Source: JAFGRU01 sp016934985
Lineage (GTDB): Bacteria; Desulfobacterota; Desulfuromonadia; Desulfuromonadales; JAAYDE01
Length of the DNA stretch: 64,000 nt
Direction of reading: 5' to 3'
NCBI GenBank assembly: GCA_963665045.2
Contig: CAXXJQ010000004.1
Coordinates: 45,271-109,270, forward strand
Numbering within the stretch: the first letter of the stretch is position 1; the number at the start of each line of letters is the position of its first letter. The notes under the pieces are model-generated. The model was not told where the DNA came from. It did not search any database and was given only the letters and a program-made list of their open reading frames with translations. Both the position numbers and the translations under genes were made by a program. Below, piece by piece: positions 53,478-62,295 of the stretch.

Positions 53478-53810
53478 ATGTCAAAGAACAGAACATACTC
53501 AAAATTCGCTCAAGAAGCGGCCCTGTTGCTGGGCAAGCAAATCCAGCTTGGCCGGAAGCAACGAAAGTGGTCTGAGAAAAATCTTGCTGACAGGGCGGGT
53601 ATTTCCAGGGCAACGCTCCAAAAAATAGAGGCAGGTGAAATGACACCGGCAATTGGCCTTGTATTTGAGGCGGCAGCCCTGGTTGGGGTGAATTTGTTTG
53701 AGCAGGACAGGATTCCAATTTCTTTCAGCATTGAGCAAACCAAAGACAAGATTGCCTTGCTCCCAAAGCGGATTCAAACCAAAACAAGGGCCTTTGATGA
53801 TGACTTCTAA
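53478..53810 (+). CDS. hipB: HipB-like Xre-family antitoxin/regulator
   Basis: 110 residues from ATG 53478 (GAGGG upstream). Helix-turn-helix at about 20-75: LGKQIQLGRKQRKWSEKNLADRAGISRATLQKIEAGEMTPAIGLVFEAAALVG. In HipBA modules this protein binds both the operator and the HipA kinase. The gene overlaps hipA by 14 nt. Confidence 0.85.
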   Translation: MSKNRTYSKFAQEAALLLGKQIQLGRKQRKWSEKNLADRAGISRATLQKIEAGEMTPAIGLVFEAAALVGVNLFEQDRIPISFSIEQTKDKIALLPKRIQTKTRAFDDDF

Positions 53811-55065
53811 AACCAACAGCAACAAAGAAGCCTTTGTCTGGATTTGGCTGCCGGGCGAACCTGGGCCGGTAGTCGCGGGAAAGCTCCAGACTGATAATGA
53901 AAATCTTCTGTTTAATTACGGTAAGAGCTATCTAGAGCGTATTAAAGACGAAAATCCTGCAATCGCCATTTATGAACCGGAGTTGCCTTTAAAGGCCGGT
54001 ATCTTACCTCTGCCCGATGGGTTGAGCATGCCGGGGTGCATTAGAGATGCCGCCCCCGATGCCTGGGGACGGAGGGTAATTATTAATAAGAAGTTGGGAC
54101 TGAAAGGAAAGAATACGGATACAGCAGAATTGGATGAGTTGACCTATCTCCTGGAGTCGGGTTCTGACCGCATTGGTGCACTCGATTTTCAACTCTCACC
54201 ATCAGAATATGTCCCTCGCTCCCCTAACAATGCAAGCTTATTGGAATTACTTGAATCCGCTGAGCGCGTCGAAAAAGGTATCCCTCTTACACCAGAGCTG
54301 GATCATGCCCTATTTCATGGAAGCTCTATCGGTGGTGCACGCCCCAAAGCCCTTATCGAAGACCAGGGTATAAAGTATATTGCCAAATTTTCATCCAGCA
54401 GCGATTTGTACAGCATTGTAAAGGCTGAATATATTGCAATGAGATTGGCGGCCCTGGCAGGACTGGATGTTGCGCCGGTAAAGTTGGCCCAGGCCGCAAA
54501 TAGAGATGTGTTGCTTATCGAGCGTTTTGATCGCAAACCCGTTAACGACGGTTGGTCACGCAAAAGCATGGTTTCCGCCCTGACCCTGTTCGGGCTTACC
54601 GAAATGACAGCGCGTTATGCCAGTTATGAAGACTTTGCTGAAATCATCCGACATCGTTTTACAGAGCCGAAAAGAACGCTCAAAGAGCTTTTTTCTCGCC
54701 TTGTATTCAATATTTTATGTGGAAACACTGATGATCATGCACGTAACCACGCCGCTTTTTGGGATGGAAGAGAACTCACTTTAACCCCGGCTTATGATGT
54801 CTGCCCGCAGGGACGTTCAGGCAACGAAGCATCGCAGGCCATGAAAATTGCTGGAGAAAATAACCTTGGCCAGCTAAAAACTTGCCTTCAAACCGCGCAC
54901 AATTTCCTACTCAACAATGAGGAAGCACACGGGATTTTTGATCATATTGAAGGGGCTATAAATGTGCACTGGGATGAGGTCTGCGAAGAAGCACAAGTCA
55001 GCCAGGTTGATAAAACACTACTCTGGGAACGCCAGTTCCTGAATCCATTTTCGACTGAGCGCTGA
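53797..55065 (+). CDS. hipA: HipA-family serine/threonine kinase toxin
   Basis: 422 residues. HipA kinases phosphorylate translation factors such as glutamyl-tRNA synthetase and cause growth arrest. N-terminal subdomain with LPDGLSMPGCIRDAAPDAWGRRV at 72-93; Gly-rich loop GSSIGGARPK at 175-184, containing the regulatory serine; catalytic NTDDHARN (N310, D313, N317) and metal-binding D334 in PAYDVCP. All key residues are present, so it appears active. An IS3-family element begins 60 nt after the stop but does not cut the gene. Confidence 0.9.
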   Translation: MMTSKTNSNKEAFVWIWLPGEPGPVVAGKLQTDNENLLFNYGKSYLERIKDENPAIAIYEPELPLKAGILPLPDGLSMPGCIRDAAPDAWGRRVIINKKLGLKGKNTDTAELDELTYLLESGSDRIGALDFQLSPSEYVPRSPNNASLLELLESAERVEKGIPLTPELDHALFHGSSIGGARPKALIEDQGIKYIAKFSSSSDLYSIVKAEYIAMRLAALAGLDVAPVKLAQAANRDVLLIERFDRKPVNDGWSRKSMVSALTLFGLTEMTARYASYEDFAEIIRHRFTEPKRTLKELFSRLVFNILCGNTDDHARNHAAFWDGRELTLTPAYDVCPQGRSGNEASQAMKIAGENNLGQLKTCLQTAHNFLLNNEEAHGIFDHIEGAINVHWDEVCEEAQVSQVDKTLLWERQFLNPFSTER

Positions 55066-55185
55066 AAGCGAATTGAGGTTTAAAATTTAATTTCCAAAAA
55101 TCACCGATTATCAGACGTTAAAATTAAGGTGGTCCCCATCCATAGGACAGGTTGGCGGCAGAGTTAAGGTGGATCACATTCAAGG

Positions 55186-55500
55186 TTATGCCGCCAGAGA
55201 AATATCCGGCCCGGCGTAGCCGGGCCGGGGTTTTTGCCAATATGCCTCATGTGGTGTCCGGTCGTCCAGACTTGAGTGAGGCCGTTTCACATTGTAATAG
55301 TGGATCCAGCGTTTGAGCCCCTGACGGACCTCGCGGGCGGTTTCAAAAGCATGCAGGTAAATGCACTCGTACTTCAGGGAGCGCCAGAGCCGTTCGATCA
55401 TTACGTTATCCATCCAGCGCCCTTTGCCGTCCATGGAGATGCGAACTCCTGCATCCTTCAGGATGGTGGTAAAGGCATCGCTGGTGAACTGGCTCCCTTG
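55186..55500 (-). pseudogene. IS3-family orfB transposase, 3' part
   Basis: C-terminal part of the rve integrase core: DQGSQFTSDAF, MDGKGRWMDNVMIERLWRSLKYE (the catalytic glutamate) and YNVKRPHSSLDDRTPHEAY. It continues in sequence from the fragment at 57703, the two being separated by the IS21-type insertion after ...FNTD. Confidence 0.9.
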
Positions 55501-55602
55501 GTCGGTGTCACCGGTAATGCAATAATGTTCCAAAAGCGGTAATAAAAAGTGTACCACCCTGGAGCCCTGTGGTATCCCTCGCTAAACAAAGGAGGGATGC
55601 CG

Positions 55603-56859
55603 ATGATTTCCACGGAGGTGTTCATGGACATTATTGCACTTAAGCGTCAAGGTCACAGTATTCGCTGGATCGCCAAAAAACTCGGTATCCATCGCAACAC
55701 CGTCAAAAAGCACTTGGAAAGGAACTCCTTTCCAGCCTACACCCGCAAAAAAGCCAAACCTTCTATCCTGGAACCATTTTATTCCGTCATACGGGATTTC
55801 CTCAACGAGGACGATTACCGGGCCACCTGGATCTTCGAGCGTGTGAAGCGCATGGGCTACACCGGCAGCTATGATACCCTCAAGGTCTTCGTCCGTTCGA
55901 TCAAGGAGCAGAAGTGCCGGATCGCCTACACCCGTTTCGAAACGGAGCCGGGTCTCCAAGCCCAGGTGGATTGGGGTGACTTTAAGATCCTGGACCCCTC
56001 CGGTTCCACGACCACGGTCTTTGCCTTTCTCATGGTTCTCGGTTTCTCTCGGGCCATGTATGTCGAGTTCGTCGAGCGCTGTACCCTGGAGTCCTTCATG
56101 GACTGCCACCTCAGGGCTTTCCGTTACCTGGGCGGCGTTCCCGCCGAGATTCTTTACGACAACATGAAGCACGTTGTCATCGGTCGGGAAAACGGTAAGC
56201 CGGTCTTCAACGTGGAGTTTCTCCATTTCTCGAAACATTACGGTTTCACGCCGCGCCTCTGCCCACCGTACAGCCCCTGGGTCAAAGGCAAGGTGGAGCG
56301 TCCCGTGGATTACCTGCGGGAAAGCTTCTGGCGGGGCTATGCCTACCGCTCACTTTCTCAAGCCAATGACGATGTCGGAACCTGGCTTGCCGAAACAGCT
56401 CATCAGCGCATTCATGGCACCCACCGGCAGCAGGTCCAAATCCGCTGGGAGCAGGAAAGCCCTCATCTGAGCCCTCTTCCCGCTTCCGATTACGACACCG
56501 CCCTCAAGTTCTACCGCAAGGTGTACAAGGACTGCCTGATCTCTTTCGGCGGCAACCGCTATTATGTCGCGGCCCATGTAGTCGGCAAAAAAGTGCTCCT
56601 CAAGGTCAAGAACGGCGTCCTGCGCATCTACCACGATGCCGATCTGCTGGCCGTTTATCCCATTCCGGAAACCAAAGGACAGATGATCGGTGTTCCGGCA
56701 CGGCCTTCGCGGACATCCGAGCAAACCCCTCGTTACGGAAAAGATAAAGGCAAGGCCACCCGGGGGTTGACAACCGGCACGCTCTATCCCGAGGTCTATC
56801 AGCGGCCCCTGAGCGAATATGACCATTATGCCTCAGGAGGTGCCTCATGGAACAACTGA
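55603..56859 (+). CDS. istA: IS21-family transposase IstA
   Basis: 418 residues from ATG 55603 (AAAGGAGGG upstream). N-terminal helix-turn-helix GHSIRWIAKKLGIHRNTVKKHL, then an integrase core with QAQVDWGDF (first D), EILYDNMKHVV (second D) and PPYSPWVKGKVERPVDYLRE (catalytic E region). It cuts and joins the ends of the element with IstB as helper. Overlaps istB by 13 nt. Confidence 0.95.
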   Translation: MISTEVFMDIIALKRQGHSIRWIAKKLGIHRNTVKKHLERNSFPAYTRKKAKPSILEPFYSVIRDFLNEDDYRATWIFERVKRMGYTGSYDTLKVFVRSIKEQKCRIAYTRFETEPGLQAQVDWGDFKILDPSGSTTTVFAFLMVLGFSRAMYVEFVERCTLESFMDCHLRAFRYLGGVPAEILYDNMKHVVIGRENGKPVFNVEFLHFSKHYGFTPRLCPPYSPWVKGKVERPVDYLRESFWRGYAYRSLSQANDDVGTWLAETAHQRIHGTHRQQVQIRWEQESPHLSPLPASDYDTALKFYRKVYKDCLISFGGNRYYVAAHVVGKKVLLKVKNGVLRIYHDADLLAVYPIPETKGQMIGVPARPSRTSEQTPRYGKDKGKATRGLTTGTLYPEVYQRPLSEYDHYASGGASWNN

Positions 56860-57629
56860 CCATCGATCGTCTCCAGGACAACCTGAAACGGCTCAAACTC
56901 TTCAAGGCGGTGGATATCCTGGATGACGTCGCCACCCTGTCCCAAGCCAACGGCGCCTCTCATCTTGCCTTTCTCGACCAGCTTCTGGAGGAAGAGGTCG
57001 CGGCCAAGGACAAGCGCCGTGTCGATACCGCCATGAAGATCGCCGGTCTCCCCATGGCCAAAACCATCGAGGAGTATGACTTTACTTTCCATCCCCATCT
57101 GGACAAAAAGGCGGTCACGAAACTCTTCGATCTGACGATTCTCTCCAGACACGAGAACGTCATTTTTTTGGGACCGCCGGGGGTGGGCAAGACCCATCTC
57201 GCTATCGCTCTGGCCATCAAGGCCTGCTACCACGGCTTTCGAGTCTATTTCACGACCATGCACACCCTGATTGCCAAGCTCAAGGAGAGTCAGGCCAAAA
57301 GGAAAGCCTATTTCAACTCCAGCCTGGTCATCGTCGATGAGGTCGGTTATCTGCCGGTGACCAGCCAGGAAGCCTATCTGTTCTTCCAGTTCGTTACTCA
57401 CCGCTACGAGAAGAGCTCGACCATCATCACCTCAAACAAAAGCTTCTCGGACTGGCAGGAACTCTTCGGAGACCCGGTGATCGCATCAGCCATCCTCGAC
57501 CGTCTGCTGCATCATTGCCGGGTCATCAACATCAAAGGCCACAGTTACCGGCTTCAGGGACACGCCTTTGCCAAGCAACTCATCCAGAAAGGAGGTGACT
57601 CAACCATCTCATCCACACCGGATGAATAA
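56847..57629 (+). CDS. istB: IS21-family helper ATPase IstB
   Basis: 260 residues, AAA+ of the DnaC/IstB type: Walker A GPPGVGKTH near 111-119, Walker B LVIVDEVGYLP, sensor ITSNKSFSDW, C-terminal DRLLHHCRVINIKGHSYRL. It directs IstA to target DNA. Complete. Confidence 0.95.
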   Translation: MEQLTIDRLQDNLKRLKLFKAVDILDDVATLSQANGASHLAFLDQLLEEEVAAKDKRRVDTAMKIAGLPMAKTIEEYDFTFHPHLDKKAVTKLFDLTILSRHENVIFLGPPGVGKTHLAIALAIKACYHGFRVYFTTMHTLIAKLKESQAKRKAYFNSSLVIVDEVGYLPVTSQEAYLFFQFVTHRYEKSSTIITSNKSFSDWQELFGDPVIASAILDRLLHHCRVINIKGHSYRLQGHAFAKQLIQKGGDSTISSTPDE

Positions 57630-57702
57630 TTTTTTTTCACAAGGGTGGTACACTTTTCAATTCCCGAAACTGGTACACTTTTATATTCCCATTGACAGTC
57701 GG

Positions 57703-58264
57703 TGTTGAAAATTGTTGGCGTGCCGTAACGCTGTAACGCCTCGTCAAGGGCTGCGACGCAGAAATCGGTATCCATGGTATTGGATATTCGTCATGACAGG
57801 ACCTTGCGGCTGGTCCAGTCCATGATCGCCACCAGATAGAAGAAACCACGCCGCACCGAGATATAGCTTATGTCGGCACACCAGACCTGGTTGGGCTGGT
57901 CGATGGTCAAACCCCGCAGCAAATAGGGGTAAACCTTGTGCTGGGGATGCGGCTTTGAGGTGTTCGGCTTTTGATAGATGGCCGACAGTCCCATTAAACG
58001 CATCAGGCGTCTGATCCGCTTGCGGTTGACCTTGTGACCCTCTCGGCGCAGATGCCGGGTCATCTGCCGGGCACCATACCAGGGCGTTTGGAGGTGTTGT
58101 TCGTCGATCAGGCGCATCAGGACCAGATTCCGGGGTTTTTCTACAACTGGTTGGTAGTAATAGGCCGACCGTGGAAGAGACAGTAGCTGACACTGTCGAG
58201 AAATGCTGAGTCGGTCGTGGCCTGGCTCAACCTGTTCTTTCCTTCGAGCAATACTCAGCGACAA
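57703..58264 (-). pseudogene. IS3-family orfB transposase, 5' part with an internal stop
   Basis: Reads from SIARRKEQVEPGHDRLS through PNQVWCADISYIS (first catalytic D) to TSRKVLS, then a TGA at 57793-57791 where a tryptophan TGG is expected, then continues in frame as RISNTMDTDFCVAALDEAL to FNTD. There the IS21-type element interrupts it. So one nonsense change and one insertion both disable it. Confidence 0.9.
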
Positions 58265-58548
58265 CGCTCGAAGGCTTTGGCTAAAAAATCGCGCTCGACG
58301 GTCAGTTGGCCGATCTTGGCATGAAGATCCATGATCTGTCCTTCTTCCGTCTTGTTCTTTGGATCAGCAACTCCGGAAAAGGCGGCAGCTAGATTGTCGA
58401 TGGCCTGCCGTTTCCAGTTGGTAATCATATTGGGGTGCAGTTCGTAACGGCTGGCCAGTTCATTGATGGTCTGGTCCCCACGAATTGCTTCCAGAGCAAC
58501 TTTGGCTTTAAATTCGGCTGAAAAACGTCTGCGTCGGTTTTTACTCAC
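58255..58548 (-). CDS. IS3-family orfA
   Basis: 97 residues. Helix-turn-helix FSAEFKAKVALEAIRGDQTINELASRYELHPNMITNWK, then a leucine-zipper-like helix (DLHAKIGQLTVERDFLAKAFERC). It overlaps orfB in a different frame, as needed for the usual -1 frameshift OrfAB. Intact in itself. Confidence 0.92.
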   Translation of the reverse strand: MSKNRRRRFSAEFKAKVALEAIRGDQTINELASRYELHPNMITNWKRQAIDNLAAAFSGVADPKNKTEEGQIMDLHAKIGQLTVERDFLAKAFERCR

Positions 58549-58719
58549 GGGTGTTCCTCCTTCGTCAGTGTGCGGTAATCCACCTTAACACACTGTCCGA
58601 TTTTCGGGGACCACCTCTAATGGCCAACCTCATGGCCATTCTCATTGGACAGGACTTTTGAGAGCCCGGCTGTAAAGGGTTTTTTTCGACAGCAGGTCTT
58701 TGCGTGGGTGAAGACAAGC

Positions 58720-58785
58720 GTTATAACATTGTTGACACTTACGCAAAACGCTTTATAATAATCGGCGTAATAACTTTGTTATAAC
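58720..58785 (+). promoter_or_regulatory. mazEF promoter flanked by two identical palindromes
   Basis: TTGACA (58732-58737), 16-nt spacer, TATAAT (58754-58759). The 8-bp palindrome GTTATAAC occurs at 58720-58727 and 58778-58785, one on each side. This is a likely MazE/MazEF autorepression arrangement. Confidence 0.75.
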
Positions 58786-58800
58786 TTGAAAGGCCTTTTT

Positions 58801-59055
58801 ATGCGAACGATTATACGGAAAGTGGGCAATAGCCTGGGCAATATTATCCCCGCGGCGTTTATCCGGCAGCTTGAGCTTGAAGAAGGTGTTGAGATCAATA
58901 TCACGGCAAAGAATGGCCGGATCATCATTGAGCCGATCAGGAAGAAAAAGAAGCTGCCTTTCAGTGAAGGAGAACTTCTGGAAGGTCTGACAGCACAGAC
59001 GGCGCATGCCGATGAAATAGCTGAAATTTCTTCAGCGGAATGGGGTGAACAGTGA
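58801..59055 (+). CDS. mazE: MazE-type antitoxin (AbrB/SpoVT fold)
   Basis: 84 residues from ATG 58801 (AAAGG at 9 nt). N-terminal swapped-hairpin DNA-binding fold: RTIIRKVGNSLGNIIPAAFIRQLELEEGVEINITAKNGRIII. The acidic C-terminal tail (GELLEGLTAQTAHADEIAEISSAEWGE) is the part that wraps the toxin. The GTG of mazF lies inside the stop region. Confidence 0.92.
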   Translation: MRTIIRKVGNSLGNIIPAAFIRQLELEEGVEINITAKNGRIIIEPIRKKKKLPFSEGELLEGLTAQTAHADEIAEISSAEWGEQ

Positions 59056-59405
59056 GTTCGTATATCCCGGATCGTAATGATCTCATCTGGCTTGATTTTG
59101 AGCCGACAAAGGGGCGGGAAATCGGCAAGTACCGGCCCGCTTTGGTTTTGTCAAGTAAAGCCTATAATCGACAGACTGGTTTGTTAATTTGCTGTCCGGT
59201 AAGCACAAGCATTCGAGGTGGAAAAACTGAAGTACCAATTAACAATCTTGAGAAGCCTTCCGTTGTTGCAGCCAACCTCGTCCAAACGTTGTCCTGGCCA
59301 AATCGTAAAGCTAAGAAGATTGGAACCGCTGAAGAAGGGGTTCTGGAAGATGTCCTGCTCCGCCTGATCCCGCTGATCGGTGGTGGTCCGTTGCTTTGTT
59401 CATAG
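59052..59405 (+). CDS. mazF: MazF-type endoribonuclease toxin
   Basis: 117 residues with GTG start in a GTGA overlap with mazE. The PemK/MazF fold is clear: IPDRNDLIWLDFEPTKGREIGKYRPALVLSSKAYN, then LLICCPVSTSIRG and LVQTLSWPNRKAKKIG. It cuts single-stranded RNA at short motifs; the site cannot be read from sequence. The gene looks intact. Confidence 0.93.
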   Translation: MSSYIPDRNDLIWLDFEPTKGREIGKYRPALVLSSKAYNRQTGLLICCPVSTSIRGGKTEVPINNLEKPSVVAANLVQTLSWPNRKAKKIGTAEEGVLEDVLLRLIPLIGGGPLLCS

Positions 59406-59435
59406 CACAGTTTAATTCTTGTTACTGTTGACATA

Positions 59436-59466
59436 GGAGCCCCTGGCCTGTACCGGGGGCTTTTCT
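59436..59466 (+). terminator. Terminator after mazF
   Basis: AGCCCC pairs with GGGGCT around a GC-rich loop, then TTTTCTC. 33 nt past the mazF stop. Confidence 0.65.
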
Positions 59467-59632
59467 CATAAGGCAGGAAATTTGAGATTTTTTTAAAAAT
59501 AGCTTCTTTCTACCTCCTCAAAAATTGGTCTTGCTTTGGCAAGACTGCTTAATAGCTTGCGCAAAGTCAATGCCGACTAGCCTGATCAGATATCGTGGCT
59601 TAACGTCGTTGAAAAAGTCCTAAAGCGCCATA

Positions 59633-61350
59633 TAATTAGGGATTCCTGAAAAACTATTTTCAGAGCCAAAAGGTTTTTATTCCAGTTCTTTCACAATTGG
59701 GTACCGTGGGCAGTAAAAGAGCATTGAACGGCTCACTGCCTCTGTAATCGCCAATAAAGCTTCAGCATCGGACTTTGGAACCGTTGATGGGTGAAAAAAA
59801 GCCATAAAAGCAGCTTTTGCAGCCACTTTTCCAGATTCATAACGATAAAGGTTACGGCTATGGCGGTGACGCTGGTTCCACTCAGTTTGGCCATGACCCG
59901 GCCGAGACTGAAACGGCGTTTCCCTTGCCCGAATTTTCCTTCGATGGGAATGCGGTCAAGTTCATCCTGGCGTTGCTGCTGCTTTTTTTCCCGGAATTCT
60001 TCCGCGTTCTCTGCCGTTTTCCTGGGAGGCCGGCCAAGGGGTGGTCCGGACAGCCGGATGCCATGCGTTTTACAGAATTTCCGGTTTTCCTGGCTTCGGT
60101 AGATCTGGTCGCAATGAACCGATTCCGGATAGTAGCCGAATCGGCGCTTGTAGGCTTCGATCTGCCCGATCAGATCCGTAGACTCGTTGAAGTTGTCCCA
60201 GTCCAGACGGTCCAAAAAAGCCATGCCGTTGACCAGGCTGGCCGAGAGTTTGGCCCCGAATTCGGTGGCAGCGGAAACCTTGCCGCGAACGATGGGACGA
60301 ACATGGGGCTGGCTGATGCTGACGATGCGGTCACTGATGCGGTGACAGCGCTGGTCGTACATCCACTGCTGCTGGCGGTAAAGCTCTTGAATAACCAACA
60401 GGTCGCGGTATTGACGGGGACTGAGCCGGGTAAGGGAGGATCGGTCGACAAGCCGTTCAATGATAGTCAGGTTGCGCTTTAAAAAGCGCAGTTGCTGTCC
60501 CAAAGCCTTACGGATCTTACCCGCCGAGGGTTTACGGCTTTTGCTGTACTTCAAAAACAGACGCCGCGCTTTCTGCCGGTAGGTGCGGGGCTTCTTGGCC
60601 TGGCCTTTCAGAGGCTCGAAAAGGATATCGATGATCCGCTCGCTTTTTTCCCGGGCTTCGTTGACGAGGCTGATATCGGTAGGATAACGGATATCGGCGG
60701 GAGTGCAGGTCGCATCGACGACCAATTTGCCCTTGTTGCCATCGGTGGGTGGGGTGTTGTTGTCCGAATCCTCATCGTCAGGGGGAGAGGACGTCTCCTT
60801 TTTCTTTTCCTCACTTCGTTCGGCTTGAATGATTTCCTCATTAATCCGGTTGAGTTGCTCCAGGCTGAAGCGCTGGCGGAAATGGACGAACATGGAAGGG
60901 TCAAAAGGGGCTTCGTCACGAAACTCGTGAAACCCGAGAAAGTATTGCAGATACGGGTTTTCGCGGATCTGCTCCACAGCCTCTTCGTCGCTTATGCCGA
61001 GACGTTCTTTAATAATGAGAGCTCCAAGGGCTACCCGCGCTGACTTGGCGGGCGGTCCCTGGCCGCTCTCGGAAAACTGCTTTTCATAGAAGGCTTCGAC
61101 GGTTTTCCAGGGGACCATGCGGGCCAAAAGTACCCAGCGGTTATTGCTTCTGAGCTTGCCGCCGAAAGGCAGATAAAAGTCTTCGAAGGCGAGTTGGTTT
61201 GTCAGGTGTTTTTCGGTACATAGTTCCAAAACCAAGTGCAAGGGTTTAAAGGGTAAGAGCTTGTTTTCCTTGCACAATTTTACCATAAATTAAACTATTT
61301 TTTCTTATGTTTTTTTAATGAGTTGTGAGTTGTTCAGGAAGCCCTAATTA
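59633..61350 (-). mobile_element. IS5/IS1182-like insertion sequence, about 1.7 kb
   Basis: Terminal inverted repeats TAATTAGGG-x-TTCCTGAA-x-AACT match at about 22 of 24 positions (left end 59633, right end 61350). One intact transposase gene fills it. The outermost TAATTA is itself a palindrome, so the exact end and target duplication are ambiguous. Confidence 0.85.
59733..61286 (-). CDS. DDE transposase, IS5/IS1182-like
   Basis: 517 residues. N-terminal DUF772-type region (FYLPFGGKLRSNNRWVLLARMVPW, then PYLQYFLGFHEFRDEAPFDPSMFVHFRQRF). A low-complexity acidic hinge follows (EEKKKETSSPPDDEDSDNN). The catalytic core has VVDATCTPADIRYPTD (first D), ESVHCDQIYRS (second D) and RIPIEGKFGQGKRRF (E). 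The reading frame is complete and likely active. Confidence 0.92.
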   Translation of the reverse strand: MVKLCKENKLLPFKPLHLVLELCTEKHLTNQLAFEDFYLPFGGKLRSNNRWVLLARMVPWKTVEAFYEKQFSESGQGPPAKSARVALGALIIKERLGISDEEAVEQIRENPYLQYFLGFHEFRDEAPFDPSMFVHFRQRFSLEQLNRINEEIIQAERSEEKKKETSSPPDDEDSDNNTPPTDGNKGKLVVDATCTPADIRYPTDISLVNEAREKSERIIDILFEPLKGQAKKPRTYRQKARRLFLKYSKSRKPSAGKIRKALGQQLRFLKRNLTIIERLVDRSSLTRLSPRQYRDLLVIQELYRQQQWMYDQRCHRISDRIVSISQPHVRPIVRGKVSAATEFGAKLSASLVNGMAFLDRLDWDNFNESTDLIGQIEAYKRRFGYYPESVHCDQIYRSQENRKFCKTHGIRLSGPPLGRPPRKTAENAEEFREKKQQQRQDELDRIPIEGKFGQGKRRFSLGRVMAKLSGTSVTAIAVTFIVMNLEKWLQKLLLWLFFTHQRFQSPMLKLYWRLQRQ

Positions 61351-61464
61351 GTAAACTATAAAGAAAAGCGCCAAGCCCCCAAAATGCCTATTTGAAGAAT
61401 TTGGATATTTGCTTTGGCCCAGGCTTTTTTGCTAAATCTAGCCCACTTGCAGAAAGAATAAAGT

Positions 61465-61839
61465 ATGAACAACGACTTTATTTTGGAATTTTGCGAAAAT
61501 TTTATTAAAGTCAATCATTCCCCAAACTATGAGATTACACCAGAAAGCCTGTCCAGATTATGGATAGCAATCGGGGATGCTTGTAAAAAGCATAACTGTC
61601 GTCGTGTCCTTAGCTATTCCCCAACACCGCCTAGTCGCCATTTGGGAACCACTGGAGCTTTTTTCTCTGCAGAGAAGGCCCTAACTTCTGTTCCTGGGCT
61701 TATAATGGCATGCTTCTGGCCGGATTATAAAGCCGACGCTACTACTGAGTTTTTCAAAATGGTGGCACACAATAGAGGCATGGGTATCGAATATTTTTCG
61801 AATAGGGAAGAGGCATTGAGGTGGCTTTTCCGAGCGTAA
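61465..61839 (+). CDS. Hypothetical protein, 124 aa (STAS-like?)
   Basis: Not firmly recognised. The order helix, ACKKHNCRRVLSYS strand, then LTSVPGLIMACFWPDYKAD and a final EYFSNREEALRWLFRA resembles the SpoIIAA/STAS-like fold, whose last helix often ends F.....A..WL. No catalytic motif. It lies 115 bp beyond an IS end. A hairpin follows at 61938. Confidence 0.6.
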   Translation: MNNDFILEFCENFIKVNHSPNYEITPESLSRLWIAIGDACKKHNCRRVLSYSPTPPSRHLGTTGAFFSAEKALTSVPGLIMACFWPDYKADATTEFFKMVAHNRGMGIEYFSNREEALRWLFRA

Positions 61840-61937
61840 TAAAAGTCGCGCATTACCTTCTACTATGCGACTGTTTGTAGCCGTGCAAGTCAACCGATCG
61901 TAAGCCTTCTTAAAAACCACCTTTTCCAGAACACTTA

Positions 61938-61970
61938 ACGGCCCAACTGCTTATTAGTCAGTTGGGCCGT
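61938..61970 (+). terminator. Hairpin, weak terminator
   Basis: Perfect 12-bp arms ACGGCCCAACTG and CAGTTGGGCCGT, 9-nt loop, followed by CTTATAAGTT, so the T-run is poor. Confidence 0.6.
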
Positions 61971-62121
61971 CTTATAAGTTGTGTCAAATTCGGGTCCCAA
62001 AATTCCTTAGGATTAATAAGGCAGAAATTTTTGGATTACCTACCCCGTTTTCGGTTTTGTCTTTCTTAGTGAGCCCAATCAGGCCCTTTACACTTGAGGA
62101 ATTTTCACTTTTCCTAAAAAC

Positions 62122-62159
62122 AAGAGCCCTCTTCCGGGTACTTCCAGAGGAGGGCTCTT
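62122..62159 (-). terminator. Terminator after the THX gene
   Basis: Arms AAGAGCCCTC and GAGGGCTCTT; on the minus strand GTTTTTAGG follows. It starts about 26 nt past the THX stop. Confidence 0.85.
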
Positions 62160-62184
62160 ATCGTTAAATAAATTTCCAGCAAAT

Positions 62185-62295
62185 CTATTTTTTCTTTTCT
62201 GCTGTGGTTTTCTTTTTGCTTGGTTTCGGACGGGTCTTGCCTGTAGTCCCCCGCGAAATTTTGCCACGTCTGGTCCTCTGGTCACCTTTTCCCAT
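62185..62295 (-). CDS. thx: 30S ribosomal protein THX
   Basis: 36 residues, ATG at 62295 with AAGGAGG 8 nt upstream and stop TAG at 62187-62185. The start MGKGDQRTRRGKISRG, then TGKTRPKPSKKK, matches the THX family, a tiny basic peptide that sits in the head of the 30S subunit and stabilises it. It has its own terminator. Short genes like this are often missed. Confidence 0.88.
   Translation of the reverse strand: MGKGDQRTRRGKISRGTTGKTRPKPSKKKTTAEKKK

Larger units (their letters stand above)
55506..57697 (+). mobile_element. IS21-family element, about 2192 bp
   Basis: Ends TGTCA at 55506 and the complementary TTGACA at 57697. AAAGTGTACCA repeats occur near each end (for example 55547 and 57650-57680), as in the multiple terminal repeats of IS21. 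It is flanked by a 5-bp direct repeat GTCGG (55501-55505 and 57698-57702); removing one copy and the element restores the IS3 orfB frame. It carries istA and istB and looks intact. Confidence 0.9.
55127..58616 (-). mobile_element. IS3-family element interrupted by an IS21-family element
   Basis: Ends are inverted repeats starting AGGTGGTCCCC, with GGACAG further in, at 55127 and 58616. It carries orfA (58255-58548) and orfB, the latter split in two. Without the 2.2-kb insertion it would be about 1.3 kb. orfB also has an internal stop, so the element is dead. No clear target duplication is seen. Confidence 0.88.
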
